Assembly (NCBI GenBank): GCA_026826555.1
Contig: JAKSZT010054568.1
Location: 10,681,963 to 10,745,962, forward strand
Origin: Tolypeutes matacus
Lineage: Eukaryota > Chordata > Mammalia > Cingulata > Chlamyphoridae
Reading direction: 5' to 3'
Length of the DNA: 64,000 nt
Both the position numbers and the translations under genes were made by a program. Below, piece after piece: positions 56,635 through 64,000 of this stretch. The stretch's first letter is position 1. Each line of letters opens with the position of its first letter. Below the pieces are notes generated by a model. It ran no database searches, had not been told where the DNA came from, and saw only the letters and a program-made list of their open reading frames with translations.

Positions 56635-56780
56635 ACAGGTATTTATTGGCCTTTACTATTGCCTGGCACCACCGTGCTCAGAACTTTAGAAGAGTTAATG
56701 CATTCAGTTCTCACCAGAGCCCTGGGGAGTGTGGCACTATTTTGTTCCTATTTTTCCAGTGAAGAAATGGAAGTTATGGT
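56635..56780 (-). mobile_element. MIR SINE, antisense
   Basis: 'ttgcctggcaccaccgtgct', 'ttcagttctcaccagagccc' and 'cctatttttccagtgaagaa' follow the antisense MIR order. Confidence 0.6.
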
Positions 56781-56831
56781 ACCTTCCCTAATACCCAAAC
56801 CCAGGCAAGCTACCTCTGGAGTCATAATCTT

Positions 56832-56935
56832 CACCATGCCACGTAATGCTGTGGGCAGCGCCACGATCTCTGTCATACCACCTAATGCTGTGGGCGGTGC
56901 CATGCTCTCCACCATGCCAAATAATGTGGACAGAG
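56832..56935. repeat. Short tandem repeat, 39-bp unit, about 2.6 copies
   Basis: TAATG cores lie at 56844, 56883 and 56922, exactly 39 bp apart. The unit is a multiple of three, so a 13-residue repeat is seen in translation, but flanking MIRs make coding unlikely. Confidence 0.8.
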
Positions 56936-56954
56936 CAGAGGAGACAGAAAACAC

Positions 56955-57110
56955 TCCTTGAGCTACACTGCCACTTTCCAGCTCTGTATTCTTGCACGAG
57001 TTAATTTATTTCTCAGACTCCAGTTTCTTTAATCTCCATCCCATCTGTGGGTGTTATAGCATCAAATAAAGCCTAATGTCTGATACAAAGTGGATGCACA
57101 GTGAGAATTA
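56955..57110 (+). mobile_element. MIR SINE, sense
   Basis: 'gccactttccagctctgtat', 'tctcagactccagtttcttt' and 'tgatacaaagtggatgcaca' match MIR order. Confidence 0.6.
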
Positions 57111-57319
57111 ATTCATTCTTTTTGGTATTTGTGCAACAGCTGTAACATGTGATATAACTATGTCATTGGTGAGTTTAGGCTAGAAAACTTGGGCATGTTG
57201 ACAAATGTTAAAATAGTAAAACAATGAATAAGTACTTAATGTCTGATAAATGCAATTTTTAAGAGTGAGAGGATGTGTGTGTGTGTACTTGTGAGTGAGG
57301 GAGACAGTGATAGAACTAG
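57111..57319. other. Unique DNA, nothing recognised
   Basis: No repeat recognised apart from a short GT run near 57276. Confidence 0.3.
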
Positions 57320-57545
57320 CCTTTTTGAACATCTTGGAATGTGCCCAGTTGTTTAGATGAATTATTTCATTTAACTATCTTCAGAGCAGTTGGTATTTTC
57401 TAGATACAATTTCTGAGAAAGCTGAAGGTCAGACATGTCGTGGCTTACCCAGGGCCACATACTGGTGTATGGCAGAGCTGCGATCCCAGCGTGGGCCCCA
57501 TTGCCTCTTAAACCCAGGCTCAGAATCATCACTCTGCTCTGTGTG
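57320..57545 (-). mobile_element. MIR SINE, antisense
   Basis: 'gttgtttagatgaattattt', 'ctgagaaagctgaaggtcag', 'cagggccacatactggtgta' and 'gagctgcgatcccagcgtgg' match antisense MIR. Confidence 0.7.
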
Positions 57546-57829
57546 ACACTTCTAGGGTTAAGTTTCAGAGCTATGCGTGATATATTTAAAAACATGTGGG
57601 CGTCAAACCCTGGCCATGTGAGAACATCTGTAAGAGCACATGTTCTTCCTGAGATTAAATTCTATGCTTATGATGAACATCCCAGCTTAGCCCCCAAGTG
57701 GCTGACATACCAGGGAAGAGCAGCAGGGGCAGGAGGACTCGTTACTTTCCAGGTTTCAAACATGCACACGCACATACACACACAGGCTCACGCTCAAGGG
57801 ACCTGAAACAGTCTACGTGCTGCACATGA
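57546..57829. other. Unique DNA with a CA-rich stretch
   Basis: A CA/CG-rich low-complexity stretch lies near 57763-57790. Otherwise unrecognised. Confidence 0.3.
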
Positions 57830-58330
57830 CTGCTGAAAATTATTTTGTGTTAGAACTACCTGGAGAAAACAAGTTTGAGCATTTATAGAAGCAATGCTGC
57901 AGGAAAAACTCTAGGGAAATCAGGCTCAATAATAAATGGAAATTACCTGGAGATAATTGAGATATTGCTAATTTTGTAATCATTCTAAAGGTCAATGAAA
58001 AATTCAACAATAAAAGAGAACTCGTGGTGATTGAGAAATTTCAAAGAATGTATTTGAATTCTTTATGGTAACAGGTACCTCCAAACCCCTGCTGATATTC
58101 AAATAGATGAGCCTCAGGGCTCTCATGTGGTCCTGGTAAAGGAAAGGACCATGTAAATCATTTCTGTTAACATAGGTTTTTTGTAGAGAAACTTGGGAGA
58201 TATCATGAGACTACAAAGCAAACAAAAGAAAATGTGATGCAGTATTTCACAAAAATAAATGAACTGACTGGAACATTTATCCCTAAGGAGGTCTGACACT
58301 AAGTGGAAATGAAATAGAACAGATTCTATA
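57830..58330. promoter_or_regulatory. Candidate conserved non-coding block 8
   Basis: Repeat-free, AT-rich, with GGAAATTACCTGGAG near 57938, GCTAATTTTGTAATCATTC at 57967-57985 and few open frames. Spacing of homeodomain-like cores resembles a developmental enhancer. This is inference from texture. Confidence 0.35.
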
Positions 58331-58952
58331 ACGAAAAATCACTTTGGTGATGTGATGGAATGATCAGCAGCACTCTTACGTGCAAAAAAGTGGAGATGAT
58401 TCTTGGTCATTGAGAAGACCTTGCCTAGAGAAGTCCAGTCCGTTCCTTCCTTCCTAGCCCCCTTTACTTCCCCGTAGGTTGTCTGCCTTTGCACATTTAT
58501 GTTATCAGGGCAATAATTCAGAGTTTTAGAAGGAATTATCCATTTCTTTTCTTTTTAGGCTAAAGTTAGTTGCATGTGATTAGCCTTGTTTGCAATGGAG
58601 AAAGTAGAAGGAAATAGGGTGAATGCCAATGGGTGGGAAGCTCTAGGGGACTCTGAGTAGTCTGCTAAGACTAGGACACAGCTGGGTGTGTTATAGAAGG
58701 TGTAAAGCTCTTTTAAAAGATACTTTAAAATGATCAAAATGGCAATTTATGCCTAAGAATCTTGGTTCCAAAAGCTATATAAGTAAAAATATTTATATTA
58801 GATGAAGTAAATCATACTTATTCAAATCAACATGTATACACACATACAGACACACACAGACACACTTGCACATGGTAGAAAATTCACTACATAAGGGAGG
58901 GTGGAGATAATAAACTTCATGACCAAAGAAGTCCAGAGTCTGAAGCTGGAGA
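58331..58952. other. Unique DNA with a CA-rich run
   Basis: An interrupted (CA)n lies at 58830-58875. No family recognised elsewhere. Confidence 0.35.
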
Positions 58953-59128
58953 TGGTGGTTCTCAAACCAGACCAGCAACGTCAGCTTTACTTGGGAACTT
59001 TTAAAAAATGCAAATTCTCAGGTCCCACCTCAGATCCCTGAATTAGAAACTCTGGGGACCAGCAATCTGTGTTTGAACAAGGTCCCCAAGAGATTGTTCT
59101 GATGCCTGCTAAAGTTAGAGAGCCACTG
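58953..59128 (+). mobile_element. MER5A hAT element, near full length
   Basis: Starts 'tggtggttctcaaaccagac' and ends 'gttagagagccactg', forming the MER5A inverted ends. Internal landmarks: 'aaatgcaaattctcaggtcc', 'agaaactctggggaccagca' and 'atctgtgtttgaacaaggtc'. Confidence 0.88.
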
Positions 59129-59500
59129 CTCTGCAGTGCGGAGCTAGGAGGGAATACACACCGCGTGATCCTTGCCATCAAGCAGCTCTAATCTAGTTGA
59201 GGTCTTAGAGTAACAAGTACTTATCCATTCTGAAGGGTGCCATAGTGAAGAGGGGCTACGGAAAGTTTAAGGAGAGCCTGACAATGCCTGCAGTGTGGGT
59301 AAAGGCTTGAAAATAGTGATGGATTTGAAGAAAGTGGGAACTTTCTAATCAAAAGTAGGAAATGAAATTCTACATGATAGAAAAGCAACATGCCAAAGCA
59401 CAAAGGCGTGAGAGAGCGTTATATATTTGGGTATAGCAAGTAGCTCAGTGTGGCTGTGGCCCTGGGGAGTGGGTGGAGCTGTGGGAGATGGCCTGGTGTG
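59129..59500 (-). mobile_element. L2 relic, antisense
   Basis: 'catcaagcagctctaatcta', 'gtttaaggagagcctgacaa' and 'aaagcacaaaggcgtgagag' resemble antisense L2. Diverged. Confidence 0.55.
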
Positions 59501-59509
59501 GACACTGAC

Positions 59510-60320
59510 CTCTATTAACCTCACCTTCTGATGATGGCACAACCTTCTCACTCTTCTCCTTGCCTCCAGGATTGCTCCCCATCCAATCCATATCTACACA
59601 ACAACCAGAAGGGCCACACAAAATGGCAAATCTGCCCATGCCACTCTCCTGCTTAAAACTCTAATGGGGAGTGGATGTGGCTCAAGCAGTTGGGTGTCCA
59701 CCTCCCACATGGGAGGTCCCGGGTTCGGATCTTGATGCCTCCTGAAAAAAACAAAAATAAGCAGCAAGCAAGACAAATGAAAGAACCAACTCAGGGAAAC
59801 AAATGTGGCTCAGCAGTTGAGCGCGGGCTTCCCACATACAAGGTCTCGGGTTCAATCTCTGACCCCCAGTACCTCAACAAAACAAAACAAAACAAAACAA
59901 AACAAAACAAAACAAAACAACTCTCTAATGGCTCTTGTGTGCTTACAGAACAAAGCCCAAACTACTTTGCCTGGCACATACAGTCTTGCATGTTTTTTTT
60001 TCCTTCTCTATCCTCCTCTCTTTCTTTCCTCCAAGATCCACTCAGGCTCTTTAACATGCTGCTTCTCCATCTGCCATTCACTTGGGTGACTCCTATTTAA
60101 CCTTACAGATCAGCTTAAATTTCACTTTCTCCAGGGTTTTCCAAGGAGCACTCCCCCTCTCCCAAGCAGGCTAGGGGGTCTTCTCTGTGGCCGATGGCTT
60201 CCATTCCAGCCCTGTTCAAGCGGTACTGGTGTTATTCTCACCTATTTCTAAGTCTCAGCTTTCTTAGTTTTAACCCTGCACCTGAGCACAGGGTCTGGCA
60301 TAGTGTAGGTGAGGGTGAAG
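59510..60320 (+). mobile_element. L2 LINE 3' part, sense, split by DAS dimer
   Basis: The left part ends with 'ccactctcctgcttaaaact'. L2 resumes after the SINE with 'gctcttgtgtgcttacagaa', 'caaagcccaaactactttgc', 'ccaggaacactccc'-like text and a 3' 'agcacagggtctggcatagt'. The SINE removed, the L2 order is continuous. Confidence 0.75.
59668..59922 (+). mobile_element. DAS-SINE dimer with (CAAAA)n tail
   Basis: Two tRNA-like units in tandem. The first (about 59668-59744) has A-box 'gtggctcaagcagttggg' and a B-box-like GGTTCGGATCT. An A-rich linker of about 50 nt follows. The second (about 59796-59874) has 'gtggctcagcagttgagc' and GGTTCAATCTC. The tail is a (CAAAA)n run of about eight units. 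The 9-mer CTCTAATGG flanks it at 59659-59667 and 59923-59931. This is the dimeric DAS-SINE class. Confidence 0.85.
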
Positions 60321-60399
60321 GTTTTAACTGTGAATGGATAAGCTGTGAAGGGATTTTTTAGACAAAAATCGGTTTGAAGCAAAAGGATGGTAACAGTAA
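60321..60399. other. Short unrecognised spacer
   Basis: No repeat recognised between the L2 and the next L1. Confidence 0.3.
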
Positions 60400-62945
60400 A
60401 CAAAAGATGGCTAAGTGACTATGTTATTATTAGGCAAAGTACACTTCAGAGCAGAGACTAGTACCAGTAATGAAGAGTGTAATTTCATAATAAAAGCTTT
60501 GTTACTTCCTCAAAAAACCCCCATAACTACCCTATACCCTTATGTACCTAATAATAGAGCTTCAAAATACGTAAACAAAAACTGATAAAACTACAAGGGA
60601 AACATGAATGCACACTTATAATGAACAATCTCACCACCCTTCCCTCAGTAAACGGCAGATCCGGTGGACAGACTTGGTAAGGAGAGAGAAGCCTTGAACA
60701 ACACTATTAACCAACTGGACCTAAAGGGCATTTACACAGCAGTGAAGCAACAAGAGCAGAATTCCCATTCTCTTCACGTACAGAGACCAGATGCTGAACA
60801 CAATGAATTAAAAAGGATTTGAAACATACAAAGCTTGTTTTTTACCACAATAGAGCTAAATTAGAAATCAGTTCTAGAAAGATATCTGGAAAATCCCCAA
60901 AATATTCAGAAACTAAATATCAAAATTCTATGACCATGGGTCAAAGAAGAAATCAAAAGAAGCATTTTGAATGGAATGAAACTGAACACATAACATATCA
61001 AAATCTGTGATCTATAGCTATTATGATTAATTAATATGTGCTTAGAGGTAAATTTATAGCAATAAATGCCCCTACATTAGAAAAGAATAAAGTCCTTGCA
61101 TAAATGAACTTAGTTTCTATATTAAGAAACTAGAAAAATAAGAGTAAGTGAAACTCAGAATAAACAGAAGAAAATAAACATATCATAGCAGAAATCAGTA
61201 AAATAGAAAACAGCAATAGAGAAATACAAGAAAACCAAAATCTAGTTATTTGAGAGTACTACTAAAATTCATAAACCTTTAGTCAGATTGGTCAGAAAAT
61301 GAAGAGAAGACACAAATTACCAGTATCAGAAATGAGAGAGGTGACATTACTACAGACTCTACAGATCTTAAAATAATAAAGGACTATTATGAACAGCTTA
61401 ATATAACATTGGCCATCTAGATTAGTGAACAGTAGTTTGAAATGCTTTAAGTACCAAAGTTCACTCAAGAAGTAAATAACACAAACATCCCTATACCTAT
61501 TTTTAAAATATTAAACTTATAGTTTAAGTTTTACTGCAATGAAAACTCCAGACTCAGATAAAATTGTTAGGAAATTCTCCCAAACATTTATGGAAGAAAT
61601 AATACCAATTCTATACAAACTCTTCTAGAAAATTGAAAAGGCAGGAATATTTCATTATAAAAGGCAGGCATTATTCTGATAGCGAACATAAAGATGTTAC
61701 AAAAAAAACCCTGCAAATATCACTTGTGAATACAGATGTAAAAATTCTACAGAATTTTAACAAATTATTTCCAATAATACACGTTTTTAAAAATTGATAC
61801 ATCATGAACAAGTGAGGTTTCTCCTAGGAGTGCAAGGTTGATTTAGCAGTTAAAAGTAAATCAGTGTGTGTGTGTCAGTTATTTTTCTCTGGAGAACTCT
61901 AATACAGTCAATATACAAAAGTCACTTTAGAAGCTCTAAGTAAATGGAGATATGTCTAGTGTTTATATATGGAAAAACTCAATATTATTAAGATTCACTT
62001 TTTCTTAAATTTATCTATAGATTTGATGCAAACCAATCACAGTCCCAGGAGGTACTTGATTATTACTTAGAAATTCTAAAATTCATCTGGAAATGCAAAA
62101 GATTTAGAATTGTCAAAATAATTTTGAGAAGGAAGAACAAAACTGGAGAATTTACACTCCCTGACTTGATAAAACTCATCAGTAATCAAGTGATGTAGTG
62201 GTGTCAAGACAGACATCCAGCTTGATGGGACAGAATAGAGTCCAGAAATAGGCAGGCACACATTGCTTTTCAACACAGTTGTAAACAATTAAGCAGAGAA
62301 AGAAAATCTTTTCAACAAACTGGGCTGGGACAATTGGACAGCCATCTGCAAATAATAATAATCCAATCTATCCCTATTTTCAATTTCTAGACTGCCTAAG
62401 CAAATACCAAAGAATGGGATGACTTAAACAGTGGGAATTAGATTATGGTTTTGAGGCTAAAGAAAGTCCAAATCGAGGCGTCATCAAAACGCTGCTTTCT
62501 CCCAGAAGACCGTGGCTTTCTGGGGCTGGCTGCCCGTGATCCTGGGTGCCTCTGTCACAGGCATCGTACATGGCAGCGTCTCCTGCTCTCCCTTCTCTTC
62601 CAAGCTCCATCCATTCCAGCTTCTTGCTTCCTGTGGCTTTCTCTCTATGTCTGCATTGCATTCCACTTAGACAGGCCTCCAGTAATGTGACTAAGACCCA
62701 TCCTGACTGGGCTGGCCACATCTCTACAGAAGTCACCTCATCAAAACGTCCTACTTACAATGGTTCACACCCACACAAATGGATTAAGCTTCAGAACATG
62801 TTTTTCTGGGGTACAAACAGCTTCAAACCATCAAATTATCTCACACTACATATAAAAATTAACTCTAACTGGATCATAGATCTGGATGTAAAACCTAAAA
62901 TTATAAAACTTCTGTTAAAAACATAGGAGAAATCCTTTGCATCCT
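60400..62945 (+). mobile_element. Old L1, sense, interrupted by an LTR
   Basis: ORF2 landmarks in order: 'cacttataatgaacaatctc'-like text, 'caactggacctaaagggcat', 'gaatggaatgaaactgaaca', 'ggtaaatttatagcaataaa', 'attggtcagaaaatgaagag', 'tcacagtcccaggaggtact' and 'aacaaactgggctgggacaa'. After the LTR it resumes with 'attaactctaactggatcat' and the residues KIINLL-like. The reading frame is broken, and a reverse transcriptase segment is deleted near 61860-61920, where a 45-bp sliver resembles the 3' end of an ERVL LTR. Confidence 0.8.
62372..62833 (-). mobile_element. Group B LTR, antisense, in L1
   Basis: Landmarks match the 29543 copy: 'actgcctaagcaaataccaa', 'tctttctggggctggctgcc'-like text, 'tgactaagacccatcctgac', 'aaaacgtcctacttacaatg' and 'catgtttttctggggtacaa'. 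L1 sequence continues on both sides. Ends are approximate and no duplication was fixed. Confidence 0.75.
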
Positions 62946-62955
62946 TAGGTTAGGA

Positions 62956-63085
62956 CAGTGGTTCTCAACTGAGGGCAATTTTGTTGCTCCTGCCATGGAT
63001 TATTTGGCAATGTCTGGAGACATTTTTGGTTGTCATATCTTAGGTGAGGGTTTGTTACTGGAACCAACTGACGAAATGTGCAGAA
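62956..63085 (+). mobile_element. MER20 5' part, sense
   Basis: Starts 'cagtggttctcaactgaggg' with 'ggcaattttgttgctcctgc', 'ggcaatgtctggagacattt' and 'ttggttgtcatatcttagg'. The downstream part runs into the 28-bp minisatellite and the normal 3' end is missing. Confidence 0.8.
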
Positions 63086-63330
63086 GGCAGAGGTGATGCT
63101 TAGTATCCTAGAAGGCAGAAGGGATGCTTAGTACCCTAGAAGGCAGAGGGGATGCTTAGTACCCTAGAAGGCAGAGGGGATNNNNNNNNNNCCTAGAAGG
63201 CAGAGCTGATGCTTAGTACCCTAGAAGGCAGAGGCGATGCTTGGTACCCTAGAAGGCAGAGGTGCTGCTTAGTATCCTAGAAGGCAGAGGTGATTCTTAG
63301 TACTCTAGAAGGTGATGTGATGCTTAGTAT
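63086..63330. repeat. Minisatellite, 28-bp unit, about 9 copies, from MER20
   Basis: GGCAG starts fall at 63086, 63114, 63142, 63170, 63199, 63227, 63255 and 63283, with a final degenerate unit at 63311. The unit resembles the next part of MER20 (GTAGAGG-CAGGGATGCT-AACATCCTA-CAA), which is where the element should continue. The array likely arose by duplication of that segment. A 10-N gap lies inside. Confidence 0.92.
63182..63191. other. 10-N assembly gap in the minisatellite
   Basis: Ten Ns between the fourth and fifth units; size is probably nominal. Confidence 0.95.
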
Positions 63331-63333
63331 CAG

Positions 63334-63784
63334 TGATGGTTAGGCTAATGTGTCAACTCGGCCAGGTAATTGTGTCCAGGTGTTTGGTCCAGCAAGCACT
63401 GGGCTAATTGTAACACAAGAGCATTTATGGACTTTGATCATCAGTGAGTTTACTGCGTGGATGGCTGATTACATCCACATCATTCAGGGAGATTGCATCA
63501 GGAATGGGTGATGCTTTTATCCAATCAGTTGAATGAAACTGAGGAAGGGGAAGTGATTTCAACATTCAGAGAGAATTTCCCAGCTCGTTGTTGGACAACC
63601 AACTTCTCCCAAAAACTCATCAAGGACCTTTCATCAGACCTTCATCAGAGCCCCTGGCTTTCAGCCTGCCTGCGGAACCTGGACTTGTGCATCCCCACAG
63701 TCACGTGAGAGACTCTTTTAAAATCTTATATTATTGACAGATATCTCCTGTTGATTCTGTTTCCCGAGAGAACCCTCACTAACA
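63334..63784 (+). mobile_element. ERVL-type LTR (MLT2-like), sense, likely 5' LTR
   Basis: Starts TGATGG with 'taatgtgtcaactcggccag', 'caatcagttgaatgaaact', 'tgatttcaacattcagagag', 'gcctgcctgcggaacctgga' and the terminal 'ttgattctgtttcccgagag' and 'ctcactaaca'. It abuts a primer-binding-site-like sequence, so it appears to be the 5' LTR of a provirus that continues beyond the window. Confidence 0.82.
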
Positions 63785-63789
63785 TACCT

Positions 63790-63804
63790 TGGTACTGGGA
63801 GTGG
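63790..63804 (+). other. Primer-binding site, leucine tRNA type
   Basis: Beginning five bases after the LTR, TGGTAC...GGAGTGG matches the complement of the tRNA-Leu(UAA) 3' end at 13 of 15 positions. Leucine priming is the character that names ERV-L. Confidence 0.75.
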
Positions 63805-64000
63805 TTCTTGAGGAACAGAGTCTTAAACATGGGATGTCTGAGGTGGTTCTGGGAGTTTTGTAATTGGCTCTCTACTCTAATTGGACTCAGGGGTACTAAT
63901 GACTCCCCTTCCAATAATGAAGAGGTTGTTAACAGTCCATGGCGTGAGCTGGCAATAGAGATATGCAAAATAGCATCACTGGATTCCCCTACTTCCACGC
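63805..64000 (+). mobile_element. ERVL internal leader, window end
   Basis: Sequence downstream of the primer-binding site, presumed retroviral leader. No coding frame is readable and the element leaves the window. Confidence 0.45.

Noticed and set aside
59668..59922. Two tRNA genes in tandem
   Set aside because: The linker, (CAAAA)n tail and flanking direct repeats show a dimeric SINE.
61868..61915. A separate ERVL LTR copy inside the L1
   Set aside because: Only about 45 bp resemble the LTR 3' end, too little to annotate independently.

Overview
The window is mammalian nuclear DNA with no protein-coding gene, exon or structural RNA gene that I can support. It most resembles a xenarthran genome (armadillo, sloth or anteater). 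The main evidence is three tRNA-headed SINEs matching the DAS-SINE family of armadillos: a monomer, a head-plus-body chimera and a dimer. A 1.2 kb L1-type 3' end and two LTR groups that I recall from xenarthran sequence agree with this. I cannot name the species, chromosome or neighbouring genes. The longest open reading frames fall in GC-rich DNA, tandem repeats or transposon copies and look like chance. Family names are from memory of consensus sequences; no alignment was run.

Layout. 1-11.8 kb: mostly unique DNA with a 45-bp minisatellite, MIR and L2 relics, a solo LTR with a perfect 5-bp duplication, and two AT-rich blocks (9.4-9.9 and 10.5-10.9 kb) that look like non-coding regulatory DNA. 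11.8-14.3 kb: a decayed L1, an LTR and a long CT-rich microsatellite holding a 100-N gap. 14.6-30 kb: MIRs, L2s, an ERVL-type LTR, a 2.2 kb L2 carrying both an internal 50-bp minisatellite and an LTR insertion, and an LTR interrupted by two other LTRs. 30-39.6 kb: a retroposed L1-type 3' end with 16-bp duplications, a long decayed L1 and unique blocks. 39.6-47.8 kb: GC-rich DNA with two more minisatellites, CpG-rich patches and the 3' end of a retrocopied transcript. 47.8-52.3 kb: an ERVL-type LTR, then an antisense L1 that received two DAS-SINEs. 52.3-60.3 kb: L2, MIR, MER20 and MER5A copies and a DAS dimer. 60.4-64 kb: an L1 interrupted by an LTR, a MER20 relic expanded into a 28-bp minisatellite, and an ERVL-type LTR followed by a leucine-tRNA-like primer-binding site that runs off the window end.

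Nothing here acts as a gene set. The content is layered retroposition in unique DNA, with at least eight AT-rich, repeat-free blocks that could be regulatory and six minisatellites with 28-50 bp units. Three assembly gaps all lie inside tandem repeats. I found no convincing new biological system. The most interesting observations are two minisatellites that appear to have grown out of transposon sequence, the dated insertion nests, and the candidate conserved blocks.
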